A stretch of 64,000 bases of DNA from CAVYBY01 sp963766935 (GTDB lineage Bacteria > Actinomycetota > UBA4738 > HRBIN12), in assembly GCA_963766935.1 (NCBI GenBank), contig CAVYBY010000003.1, positions 310,001 to 374,000 on the forward strand, written 5' to 3'. Position 1 is the first letter of the stretch. Every line of letters starts with the position of its first letter. Positions 46,817 through 55,060 of this stretch are shown piece after piece. Under the pieces are notes generated by a model. That model saw only the letters and a list, made by a program, of their open reading frames with translations, did no database searches and was not told the DNA's origin. Both the position numbers and the translations under genes were made by a program.

Positions 46817-48808
46817 TCATGCGATTCGGACGAAGACCATGGTCAATGCGATCACGCCCACGAAGAGGCCGACCGCATACCACTGGACATTGCCGGACTG
46901 GATGTACTTGAGAAACCCACTGCTCATCCCGGTCAGAGTTCCCGCGCCGTTGTAGATCCCGTCGACGAAGGTTCGGTCGATCCAGTCGATCAACCGGGAG
47001 ACTCCACGGGTGAGCCGGGCGGCGCCGTTGACGGCGCCGTCGAGCACGTTCTGGTTCGTCCAATACACGGCCGCGGACAGCCGGTCGCGGACGGGCCGGA
47101 CGACGCCCTTGAAGTAGGCGTCGTCCAGGTAGTACTTGTTCTCCAGGAGGGTGTAGACGGGCCCGAGCCGGGTCACGGGATCGGTGGCCGCGTAGCGCCG
47201 GTACAGGGCGTACCCGGCCGCGAGACCGGCCCCGGCCACGGTGACCGAGATCCCGGCCACCGCAAGGTTGAAGTCCACGATCTCGGGATGCCCGACGAAG
47301 ACCCAGTCGAAGAAGGGCGCTCCCGCGGGGCCGAATCCCAGCCAGCCCACGCCGACCGTCGCGGCGGCGAGGGCGACCAGCGGCCCGGTCATGGTCCGCG
47401 GCGCCTCGTGCAGGTGTTCCTTGCCGCGGTACGTCCCGCCGAAGGTCATCAGCAGCATCCGGATCGTGTAGAACGCGGTCAGGAACGCCCCCAGCAGGAT
47501 GACGCCCGCGAGCCAGGCCGGCCCGCTGTTCATCGCCGCGTGGACGATCTCGTCCTTCGAGAAGAACCCGGCCAGCGGTGGGATGCCGGCGAGCGCCAGC
47601 CCCCCGATCAGAAACGTCCAGAAGGTGACCGGCATGGCCTTTCGCAATCCGCCCATGTCGCGCATGTCGTTCGAGTGGACCGCGTGGATCACCGAGCCGG
47701 CGCCGAGGAAGAGCAGCGCCTTGAAGAACGCGTGGGTGAACAGGTGGAACATGCCCGCGGTGAACCCGGCCTCGCCGATGCCGAGCGCGGCCACCATGTA
47801 GGCGAGCTGGGAGATCGTGGAGTACGCGAGCACGCGTTTGATGTCGGTCTGCACGAGCGCGAGAAACGCCGCCAGCAGCAGCGTGATCGCGCCGATCACC
47901 GAGACCACGGTCAGCACGACGTGGTCGGCGGCCAGGAAGATCTCGAAGGTCCTCGCAACCAGGTAGACCCCGGCCGCGACCATCGTCGCCGCGTGGATCA
48001 GCGCCGACACCGGCGTGGGACCGGCCATCGCGTCGGGAAGCCATGTGTACAACGGGAACTGGGCCGACTTTCCGATCGTGCCGCCGAACATCAACAGGGC
48101 CGCGGCCCCGATCAGCAGCTGCGACGTCCCCGGCCGCGCCACCGCGTCGGCGACCTCGCGGATGTTCGAGGTCTGCATCCCGGTCGCGAAGATCAGACAG
48201 AAGATCCCGAACATGAACGGCACGTCGCCCACCCGGGTCGTGAGGAACGCCTTGATCGCCGAGCTCGAGATCGTGTGGTCCTCGAACCAGTGCCCGATCA
48301 GGAGGTAGGAGCAGACCCCCATGACCTCCCAGCCGACGAGCAGCTGGAACAGGTTGTCGGCGATGACGACGTCGAGCATCGCCGCCGTGAACAGGGAGAG
48401 CACGACGTAGTACCAGGTGAAGCGGACGTCGCCCTTCATGTAGCCGAGCGAGTACACGTGGACGCAGAGCGACACGGCCGTGACGACCACGAACATGACG
48501 CTCGTCAGTCCGTCGACGTACATGCCCACCTGCAGGTGGAGGGTTCCCACCGAGAACCAGTCGAGGCTCGCCGCGAACGGACCGCCCCCACGGATCACGT
48601 GCGTGAGCAACGCGAGCGACAACGCGAAGGAAGCACCGACGCCGACGATCCCGAACCCGGCTCCGCGCCCCGGCATCCGCTTGCCGAAGAACAGCGTCAG
48701 GACCGCGGCGACGGCCGGCACGACGGGGATCAACCACACGGCCGTCAGCAGCCCGTGCGGGTCCACCGGCCCGGACAGCACCAACGGCGTGGCCGTTTGC
48801 CCTACCAC
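46817..48808 (-). CDS. nuoL: Complex I subunit NuoL, copy of cluster A
   Basis: A 663-residue distal pump subunit. LLVGWEVMGVCSYLLIGHWFE carries the key glutamate; GKSAQFPLYTWLPDAMAGPTPVSALIHAATMV and LVQTDIKRVLAYSTISQLAYM are the other hallmark blocks. The C-terminal part (LENKYYLDDAYFKG) precedes the lateral helix region. It starts seven bases inside nuoK. An N-terminal extension of about 20 residues compared with usual NuoL could reflect a later true start. Confidence 0.93.
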   Translation of the reverse strand: MVGQTATPLVLSGPVDPHGLLTAVWLIPVVPAVAAVLTLFFGKRMPGRGAGFGIVGVGASFALSLALLTHVIRGGGPFAASLDWFSVGTLHLQVGMYVDGLTSVMFVVVTAVSLCVHVYSLGYMKGDVRFTWYYVVLSLFTAAMLDVVIADNLFQLLVGWEVMGVCSYLLIGHWFEDHTISSSAIKAFLTTRVGDVPFMFGIFCLIFATGMQTSNIREVADAVARPGTSQLLIGAAALLMFGGTIGKSAQFPLYTWLPDAMAGPTPVSALIHAATMVAAGVYLVARTFEIFLAADHVVLTVVSVIGAITLLLAAFLALVQTDIKRVLAYSTISQLAYMVAALGIGEAGFTAGMFHLFTHAFFKALLFLGAGSVIHAVHSNDMRDMGGLRKAMPVTFWTFLIGGLALAGIPPLAGFFSKDEIVHAAMNSGPAWLAGVILLGAFLTAFYTIRMLLMTFGGTYRGKEHLHEAPRTMTGPLVALAAATVGVGWLGFGPAGAPFFDWVFVGHPEIVDFNLAVAGISVTVAGAGLAAGYALYRRYAATDPVTRLGPVYTLLENKYYLDDAYFKGVVRPVRDRLSAAVYWTNQNVLDGAVNGAARLTRGVSRLIDWIDRTFVDGIYNGAGTLTGMSSGFLKYIQSGNVQWYAVGLFVGVIALTMVFVRIA

Positions 48809-49104
48809 TTCAGCAGGCTCACGTCGTCGACGTTGATGGAAGCACGGTTGCGGAACAGCAAGATGACGAGCGCCAGGCCGATCCCGACCTCGGCTGCCGC
48901 AACCGCGATCACGAACAGCGCGAAGATCTGGCCGCCGACGTCGCCCAGCGAGGCGGAGAAGGCGACCAGGTTGACGTTGACCGCGTTCAACATCAGCTCG
49001 ATGGCCATGAGGACCATGACCGCGTTGCGGCGAACCAGGACCCCGTAGACGCCCACCGAGAACAGGAACGCGGAGAAGAACAGGACGAGCGGGAGCCGGA
49101 TCAC
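48802..49104 (-). CDS. nuoK: Complex I subunit NuoK, copy of cluster A
   Basis: A 100-residue, three-helix subunit. The membrane glutamates that take part in proton transfer are in MAIELMLNAVN and AAEVGIGLAL. Its ATG overlaps the nuoJ stop (ATGA) and its end overlaps nuoL, so the three are co-translated. Length matches the family. Confidence 0.93.
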   Translation of the reverse strand: MIRLPLVLFFSAFLFSVGVYGVLVRRNAVMVLMAIELMLNAVNVNLVAFSASLGDVGGQIFALFVIAVAAAEVGIGLALVILLFRNRASINVDDVSLLKW

Positions 49105-49604
49105 GGTTTGTCGTCCTTGCGGGCGAGAACGACGGCGCCGATCAGCGCGGCGAGAAGGACGAACGACACGGCCTCGAACGGCAGGATGTAGTGGCGGAAC
49201 ATCTCGGTTCCGACGGCCTCCGTCGAGCCGGAGAAGGTCTTGAACCTCTGGGCGTCCTCCAGGGGGAAGGCGCGCTCGATCAGGAAGGAAAGGCCCAGGA
49301 GCATCCCGAAGCCGACCGCGGCGCCAAGCCAGCGTTGTTGGTTGTCCAGCGTGTCGCGTCCGATCGGTGCCCTCGTCAGCATGAGCCCGAACAGGAACAG
49401 GATCACGATCGCGCCGACGTAGATGAGGATCTGCACCCAGCCGGTGAACTCCGCCCCGAGCAGCAGGTAGAGCGCTCCCACCGAGGCCAGCGTGACGACC
49501 AGATACAGCGCGGCGTGCACCACGTTCCTCGCGGTCACGACCGCGACGGCGCTGATCCCGCCGACGGCGGCGATGACGGCGAACGCATACTCCTGGGCGC
49601 TCAC
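49101..49604 (-). CDS. nuoJ: Complex I subunit NuoJ, copy of cluster A
   Basis: A 167-residue membrane subunit with five helices. The conserved YVGAIVILFLFGLML block, which holds the pi-bulge tyrosine, is present, and the C-terminal FEAVSFVLLAALIGAVVLARKD is typical. The GTG start overlaps the nuoI stop by four bases (GTGA), which decides the start. It is shorter than the cluster B copy (190 residues), which has an extra C-terminal tail. Confidence 0.9.
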   Translation of the reverse strand: MSAQEYAFAVIAAVGGISAVAVVTARNVVHAALYLVVTLASVGALYLLLGAEFTGWVQILIYVGAIVILFLFGLMLTRAPIGRDTLDNQQRWLGAAVGFGMLLGLSFLIERAFPLEDAQRFKTFSGSTEAVGTEMFRHYILPFEAVSFVLLAALIGAVVLARKDDKP

Positions 49605-50116
49605 GTCGTTGCCGCCTCCGAGGGCTCGGCGCCCCGCTCGATGGCGGGCGGCGGAAGAACGGTGTAGGTCCACTCCTCCAGCCGTTCCTTCTCGTGGGTC
49701 AGCTCCGCGATGCCCTGTTCGGCGTACTCGAACTCCGGGCTCCAAAAGAGCGCGTCGAATGGGCAGACCTCGACGCAGATGCCGCAGTACATGCATAGCG
49801 CGTAGTCGATGGCGAACCGGTCGAGCACCTTGGCGGACCGGGCCCGGCCGCCCGAGGCCGGCTCGTGCTGCTCCTTGTGGGCGTCGATGTAGATGCACCA
49901 GTCGGGGCACTCCCGCGAGCACTGGTAGCAGACGGTGCAGTTGGCTTCCTTGAGCGCGATCACGCCGCGTGTGCGCGCCGGCAGATCCGGCTTCACATGC
50001 GGGTACTGCTGCGTGACGGACTTGTGCAGCATGGTGTTGAGCGTGACCGCGAGACCCTTGGCGAGCCCCGTCCCGGGGAACGGGTCCTTGCGTTCCTCCC
50101 CGTTTCGCTCTTCCAC
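49601..50116 (-). CDS. nuoI: Complex I subunit NuoI (2 x 4Fe-4S), copy of cluster A
   Basis: A 171-residue peripheral ferredoxin-like subunit carrying clusters N6a and N6b. Both CxxCxxCxxxCP motifs are complete: CTVCYQCSRECP and CMYCGICVEVCP. It hands electrons towards NuoB. The tail of about 45 residues after the second motif (EKERLEEWTYTVLPPP) is also seen in the cluster B copy. It begins nine bases after nuoH. Confidence 0.93.
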   Translation of the reverse strand: MEERNGEERKDPFPGTGLAKGLAVTLNTMLHKSVTQQYPHVKPDLPARTRGVIALKEANCTVCYQCSRECPDWCIYIDAHKEQHEPASGGRARSAKVLDRFAIDYALCMYCGICVEVCPFDALFWSPEFEYAEQGIAELTHEKERLEEWTYTVLPPPAIERGAEPSEAATT

Positions 50117-50125
50117 GACGCCTCC

Positions 50126-51133
50126 CTACTTCACGAGAACCTTGACGACCGCGACGGCCATGATGCCGACCAGCGACAGCGGCACCAACACCAGCCAGGA
50201 GAACCGTTGCAGCTGATCTTCCCGCAGCCGGGGGTAGGTGGCCCGCAGCCAGATCACGACGAACGACAGCAGGAAGATCTTGCCGAGCATCATCAGCGGA
50301 CCCGGGATCGGCAGGAACGGCACCGGAAGGTATCCCCCCAGGTACAGGACCGACGCGATCCCGGACATCGCCACGATCCCGCCGTACTCGGCCAGCAGGA
50401 AGAAGGCGAACTTCAGCCCGGTGTACTCGGTGTAGGCCCCGAAGATGATCTCGGAGTCGGCGACCGGCATGTCGAACGGCGGTCTGGTCAGCTCGGCGAG
50501 CGCCGCGATCATGAAGATGACGAACCCGGGTGCCTGCGTGAGGATGAACCAGAAGCTGCGCTGGTGCTCGACGATCCCGACGAGCGAGAGCGTCCCCGCC
50601 TGCATGACGACCGCGGCGGCCGCGAGCACGAGCGGCAGCTCGTACGCGATCAGCTGCGCCGCCGCCCGCAGCGCCCCGATGAGCGAGAACTTGTTGGCCG
50701 AGGACCAGCCGGCCATCAGGACGCCGATGACCGAGACGCTCGACATCGCGAGCACGAAGAAGATGCCGATGTCCAGGTTCTCCGCGAAGACCGTCCCGCC
50801 CAGCGGCAGCACGACCAGGATCGCGATGTAGGGGATCATCGCCACGGCCGGAGCGAGCGAGAAGACGTTGCGATCGGCCGCCTCGGGGACGATGTCCTCT
50901 TTCTGGATGAACTTCACGCCGTCGGCCACCAGCTGCGCCCACCCGTGGAAGCTGCCGGCCTCCATCGGCCCCAGCCGCGCCTGCATGTGGGCGAGCACCT
51001 TGTGCTCGACATAGCCGACGCCGAGAGGCACGACGAGGAAGAACCCGAGGACGAGCGCCGTCTTCAGGATCAGGACGATCCAGAAGTTGCTGAACCACGT
51101 GTCGAAGACCGACACGCCCACGTCGGCGATCAC
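50126..51133 (-). CDS. nuoH: Complex I subunit NuoH, copy of cluster A
   Basis: A 335-residue membrane subunit that forms the entrance of the quinone chamber. Blocks YVEHKVLAHMQARLGPM, ALAELTRPPFDMPVADSEII and GAYTEYTGLKFAFFLLAEYGG are the expected quinone-site loops with their glutamates and arginines. Its ATG overlaps the nuoC stop (ATGA). In nearly all bacteria nuoD lies between C and H; here there is no room for it. Confidence 0.93.
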   Translation of the reverse strand: MIADVGVSVFDTWFSNFWIVLILKTALVLGFFLVVPLGVGYVEHKVLAHMQARLGPMEAGSFHGWAQLVADGVKFIQKEDIVPEAADRNVFSLAPAVAMIPYIAILVVLPLGGTVFAENLDIGIFFVLAMSSVSVIGVLMAGWSSANKFSLIGALRAAAQLIAYELPLVLAAAAVVMQAGTLSLVGIVEHQRSFWFILTQAPGFVIFMIAALAELTRPPFDMPVADSEIIFGAYTEYTGLKFAFFLLAEYGGIVAMSGIASVLYLGGYLPVPFLPIPGPLMMLGKIFLLSFVVIWLRATYPRLREDQLQRFSWLVLVPLSLVGIMAVAVVKVLVK

Positions 51134-51648
51134 TCCTCGTCTCCCTCCTCCAATTCGAGGGAACCCGGCCAGGGCTTCGCCTCGCGCGACATCAGCGGGA
51201 AGTCCTTTCGCAGCGGGTGGCCCTCGAACGGCTCGGAGAGCAGCAGCTTGACCTGCTGCGGATGACCTTCGAAGCGGATGCCGAACATCTCGGCCGTCTC
51301 ACGCTCGTGCCAGTTGCAGGTGGGAAAGAGGTCGGACAGGGTGGGACAAACGGGCTCCTTCGCGGGCAGTCTCACCTTGACGCGCACGCCGTGGTGCAGG
51401 CTCGTCGAATGAAGATGGGTCACGACCTCGAAGCCGCGCTCGGGGCCGTAGTCGACGGCGGCCGTGAAGTCCGCGTAGTCGCACGCGAACTCGGGCTCGT
51501 CGCGCAGGAACCGGCATACGTCGCGATAGGCGCCGTGCGAGACGGTGACGACGGTATGGCCCCGGTCGTCGCCGGACTCGACGATGTCGTCCCCGAACTG
51601 AGCGCGAAGCCGGGTGCCGGCTTCGTCAGGAGAAAGCCGGGTCGGCAC
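51130..51648 (-). CDS. nuoC: Complex I subunit NuoC, not fused to NuoD
   Basis: A 172-residue hydrophilic subunit (30-kDa type). The signature NWHERETAEMFGIRFEGHP and LLLSEPFEGHPLRKDFPL are clear. The length is that of a plain NuoC, not a NuoCD fusion. It overlaps nuoB by 23 bases and nuoH by four, so the gene for NuoD, which builds the quinone site together with NuoB, is absent from this cluster. It must be provided from elsewhere, perhaps upstream of nuoF beyond the window. Confidence 0.92.
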   Translation of the reverse strand: MPTRLSPDEAGTRLRAQFGDDIVESGDDRGHTVVTVSHGAYRDVCRFLRDEPEFACDYADFTAAVDYGPERGFEVVTHLHSTSLHHGVRVKVRLPAKEPVCPTLSDLFPTCNWHERETAEMFGIRFEGHPQQVKLLLSEPFEGHPLRKDFPLMSREAKPWPGSLELEEGDEE

Positions 51649-52129
51649 CGAACTTCTCCCGGATGTCTTCGTCCCGGATCTTCTCCTGCAGCTTCACGAT
51701 GCCGTGAAGGAGCGCCTCGGGCCGCGGAGGGCAGCCCGGGACGTAGATGTCGACGGGGACGATCTGGTCCACGCCCTTCGTGACCGCGTACGAATCCCAG
51801 TAGGGGCCCCCGCAGTTGGAGCACGAGCCGAACGAGATGACGTATTTCGGGTCGGGCATCTGCTCGTAGACCCGCTTGAGCGGGGGCGCCATCTTGTCGG
51901 TGAGGGTGCCGGCCACGACGAGAAGGTCGGCCTGCCGCGGCCCGTGGGCGAACGGGATCACGCCGAGGCGGATGAAGTCGTTCTTCGAGGTCGACGCGGC
52001 GATGAACTCGATCGCGCAACAGGCCAGTCCGAAGTTCATGACCCAGAGCGAATAGCGCCGCCCCCAGTTGAGGATGAACTTCACCGGCTTGACCCGCGGC
52101 AGCGGGGTCCGCTCGGTGATCAGGCCCAT
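51626..52129 (-). CDS. nuoB: Complex I subunit NuoB (4Fe-4S cluster N2)
   Basis: A 167-residue subunit carrying the terminal N2 cluster. The four ligands are the adjacent cysteines in LACCAIEFIA, the cysteine in GSCSNCGGPYWD and the one in YVPGCPPRPEAL. An extra cysteine stands in SNCGG. It starts ten bases inside nuoA. In complex I it docks on NuoD, which this cluster lacks. Confidence 0.94.
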   Translation of the reverse strand: MGLITERTPLPRVKPVKFILNWGRRYSLWVMNFGLACCAIEFIAASTSKNDFIRLGVIPFAHGPRQADLLVVAGTLTDKMAPPLKRVYEQMPDPKYVISFGSCSNCGGPYWDSYAVTKGVDQIVPVDIYVPGCPPRPEALLHGIVKLQEKIRDEDIREKFGADPAFS

Positions 52130-52539
52130 GTGAGCACGCCCTTTCGCCACGCGTAGAGCAGTCCGACGGCGAGGATGCCAATGAAGACGCCCATCTCCGC
52201 GACCGCCACCATCCCGAGACGCTCGAACACCCGGGCCCAGGGGAACAGAAAGACGCTCTCGACGTCGAAGACCACGAAGAGGAACCCGTAGATGTAGTAG
52301 CGAACCTGGCTCTGGGACCACCCTTCGCCGACGGGGTCGATCCCGCACTCGTAGGTGGTGAGCTTCTCGCGGCCCGGTTTGTGCGGCGCAACCAACCGCG
52401 CGGTGGTGAAGGCGACGACGACCAGCAGGGCGCCGGCGGCCAGAACCGCCAGCAGGACGGCGTAGGACTCGAAGTAGGTTCCCAAGGGCTTGTGAACGGC
52501 CTCCCGAACGAGCGGGGCGTATCGTAGCAGTGCGTTCAT
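52120..52539 (-). CDS. nuoA: Complex I subunit NuoA
   Basis: A 139-residue three-helix subunit next to the quinone chamber. YECGIDPVGEGWSQSQVRYYIYGFLFVVFDVESVFLFPWA is spread over the conserved loop and second helix; the loop cysteine is in TYECGID. Its ATG overlaps the stop codon of the prenyl synthase gene (ATGA), so the two are translationally coupled. The only nuoA in the window. Confidence 0.94.
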   Translation of the reverse strand: MNALLRYAPLVREAVHKPLGTYFESYAVLLAVLAAGALLVVVAFTTARLVAPHKPGREKLTTYECGIDPVGEGWSQSQVRYYIYGFLFVVFDVESVFLFPWARVFERLGMVAVAEMGVFIGILAVGLLYAWRKGVLTWA

Positions 52540-53549
52540 TCCCCCAGCCCAGCCCCGCAACGCGCCGCCAGAAACTCCGCAAGCTGGATGAGCGCCGTCT
52601 GCGCGGTGCCCGCCGGCAACCGCTCGGCAAGGCCGACGGCCCGGCTCACTTCGTCGCGGACGGCGGCCCGGGCGTGCTCGATCGCACCGCCGGAGCGGAC
52701 GATGTCGAGTGCCCGGTCGAGCAGCTCGCCGTCGGGCGCGCCGTGGGACAGGATCGCGGCCAGCTCCGTCTCTTTCGGCCCGTTGGCCAGGGCGTGGAGC
52801 ACCGGCAGCGTGTACACGCCCTCTTTCATGTCCTGGCCGGGCTCCTTTCCAAGCTCCAGCTGCGAAGCGGTGATGTCCATCACGTCGTCGGAGAGCTGAT
52901 AGGCCATCCCGAGGGCCTGGCCGAAGGACTCCAGGATGTCGAGTCGATCCGGGGCGGCATCCGAGAGCATGCCGCCGAGCCGGCACGAGGTCGCGATCAG
53001 CGCGGCCGTCTTTCTGTCGATGATCCCCAGGTAGTCGGCGACCTGCTGCTCGACGCGCGCCGAGGCGTCCACCTCGCGGATCTGCCCGTCGCACAGGATG
53101 GCGATGGTCCTGGCCAGCAGCCGGCAGACGTCGGTGCCGAGCTCGGTCGAGATCTCCGAGGCCCGTGCGAACAGGTAGTCGCCGGTGAGGATCGCGACGG
53201 TGTTGTCCCAGCGAGCATTGGCGCTGGGCGCGCCGCGGCGCGCGTCGGCCTCGTCGATGACGTCGTCGTGGTAGAGCGTGGCAAGGTGCACGAGCTCGAT
53301 CGAGACCGACCCGGGGATCAGCCGCGGGTCGGTTGGATCGCCGAAGTGGCCCGCCAGCAGCACGAGCATCGCCCGGAAGCGCTTGCCGCCGGCGTTGACC
53401 AGGTGCGATGCCGTCTCGGAGAGCAATCCCGAGGTCTCGACCCGGACGGACTTCGCGAGCGCCTCCTCGACGCGGTCCAGCCGCGACCTGAGGTCGGAGT
53501 CGAGGACGGGGTCGGGCGGCTCCAGACCCGGGAGCACTCGGCGGCTCAT
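52536..53549 (-). CDS. Polyprenyl diphosphate synthase between the two nuo clusters
   Basis: A 337-residue trans-isoprenyl diphosphate synthase. The first Asp-rich motif is YHDDVIDEADARRG, the second is YQLSDDVMDITA, and GGKRFRAMLVLLAG binds isopentenyl diphosphate. Small residues before the first motif (HLATLYHDD) allow a long chain, as in heptaprenyl or longer synthases of menaquinone (GrcC/HepT type). It begins 29 bases after nuoN of cluster B and its stop overlaps the nuoA start, so the quinone side-chain enzyme is made in the same transcript as the quinone reductase. Confidence 0.91.
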   Translation of the reverse strand: MSRRVLPGLEPPDPVLDSDLRSRLDRVEEALAKSVRVETSGLLSETASHLVNAGGKRFRAMLVLLAGHFGDPTDPRLIPGSVSIELVHLATLYHDDVIDEADARRGAPSANARWDNTVAILTGDYLFARASEISTELGTDVCRLLARTIAILCDGQIREVDASARVEQQVADYLGIIDRKTAALIATSCRLGGMLSDAAPDRLDILESFGQALGMAYQLSDDVMDITASQLELGKEPGQDMKEGVYTLPVLHALANGPKETELAAILSHGAPDGELLDRALDIVRSGGAIEHARAAVRDEVSRAVGLAERLPAGTAQTALIQLAEFLAARCGAGLGE

Positions 53550-53578
53550 CGCGTCACCTTCTCAGTCACCGTCTCGGG

Positions 53579-55060
53579 TCACCACCGCAGGACCGAAGCC
53601 CGCTCGAGGATCGGAAGGAGCACGCCCGGGAAGACCCCGAGCACCAGGACCCCGGCCGCGGGCAGGGCAAGGAGCACTCGCATGGCGGCCGAGTCGTCCA
53701 CGGCCAGGGCGCCCCCCGGTTCTTGCGCCGAGACCGGCCGAGACGAGGGCTCCTGCATGTAGACCAGCACGATCACCCGCAGGTAGAAGAACGCAGCCGC
53801 CACGCTCATCACGACGCCGATGAGGGCGAGCGGCCAGTACCCGGCCCGGATCGCCGCCGCGAACACGTTCGCCTTCGCGATGAACCCTCCGGTGGGAGGG
53901 ATGCCGGCGAGCGACAGCAGGAACAGCGTGAGGAGCCCGGCGAGCCACGGGCTCCGCCGCCCCAGCCCCGCGTAGGACGTGAGCGGCGCGGACGCATCCT
54001 CGTCGCCCGAGACGAGCATGACGACGCCGAACGCGCCGAGCGTCATCGTGGCGTAGACGATCAGGTAGAACAGGACCGCGCGGATGCCGAACGCGTTGCC
54101 CGAGACGAGGGCCGTGAGCACGAACCCGGCGTGGGCGACGCTCGAGTAGGCGAGCATGCGTTTGATGTCGGTCTGCGCGATCGCGAGCACCGACCCCACG
54201 ACGACCGAAGCGGCCGCGAGCACCCAGATGACCGGTGTCCAGTCCCACACGAGCGGCTGGAAGGCGACGTCCAGCACCCGGACGAAGGCGAGGAACGCGG
54301 CCACCTTCGTCGCCGCGGACATGAACGCCGTAACGGGCGTCGCCGCCCCCTGGTAGACGTCCGGCGTCCACATGTGGAACGGGGCCGCGGAGACCTTGAA
54401 TCCGAAACCGACGGCCAGGAAGGCGAAGGCGAGCAGGGCGATCCCACGGCTGCCCGTCTGCCCGGCGAGGGCGTTCGCGATCCCGGCAATCTTCGTGGTC
54501 CCGGTGGCGCCGTAGGCCATCGCGACCCCGTAGAGGAAGACCGCCGAGGACGTCGCTCCGAGGAGGAAGTACTTCATCGCGCCCTCGAGGCCGCCGGGGC
54601 GCCCCGAGAGCCCGGTCAGCACATAGAGCGCAAGCGAGAGGATCTCCAGGGCGAGGAAGCTGAGAATGAGGTCCGCCGCGGACACGATCAGGACCATGCC
54701 GACCGTGGCGAACAGGACCAGCGGATAGAACTCGCCTCGGAACCGGGCGGGATCTCGCCTCGCATCGTGGGTTCCGAAGAGCAGCGCGACCGCGGCGATC
54801 CCCAGCAGCACGAGACCCCCGAGCACGGCGAATCGGTCGACGAAGACCATGTCGCCCATGACCGTGGTCTCGTGGCTCCAGTTCCACAGCGACGCCGACC
54901 AACCGGCGGCGACGGCGATCCCTGCGAGCGCGATGGCCAGGTGGACACGCCGGTCCGAGCGGCGCGCGATCGCCTCGTAGAGCATCCCGGCGATCGCCGC
55001 TCCGAACAGAACCATCTCGGGCACGACGGGGTTCCAGACGAGGTGCGGGGCCTGGATCAT
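53579..55060 (-). CDS. nuoN: Complex I subunit NuoN, copy of cluster B
   Basis: A 493-residue antiporter-like subunit with about 14 helices. Key blocks are LSFLALEILSLALYVLTG (glutamate), GFKVSAAPFHMWTPDVYQGAA and AIAQTDIKRMLAYSSVAHAGF (lysines), and GGFIAKANVFAAA. The ATG overlaps the nuoM stop (ATGA). It matches the cluster A copy in these blocks but differs along most of its length. The prenyl synthase gene follows. Confidence 0.92.
   Translation of the reverse strand: MIQAPHLVWNPVVPEMVLFGAAIAGMLYEAIARRSDRRVHLAIALAGIAVAAGWSASLWNWSHETTVMGDMVFVDRFAVLGGLVLLGIAAVALLFGTHDARRDPARFRGEFYPLVLFATVGMVLIVSAADLILSFLALEILSLALYVLTGLSGRPGGLEGAMKYFLLGATSSAVFLYGVAMAYGATGTTKIAGIANALAGQTGSRGIALLAFAFLAVGFGFKVSAAPFHMWTPDVYQGAATPVTAFMSAATKVAAFLAFVRVLDVAFQPLVWDWTPVIWVLAAASVVVGSVLAIAQTDIKRMLAYSSVAHAGFVLTALVSGNAFGIRAVLFYLIVYATMTLGAFGVVMLVSGDEDASAPLTSYAGLGRRSPWLAGLLTLFLLSLAGIPPTGGFIAKANVFAAAIRAGYWPLALIGVVMSVAAAFFYLRVIVLVYMQEPSSRPVSAQEPGGALAVDDSAAMRVLLALPAAGVLVLGVFPGVLLPILERASVLRW

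Noticed and set aside
45509..49048. A plus-strand open frame of 1,179 codons opposite nuoM, nuoL and nuoK
   Set aside because: The product is an Arg/Asp/Glu/His-rich, low-complexity sequence typical of antisense frames in high-GC DNA; the opposite strand carries three clear complex I genes.
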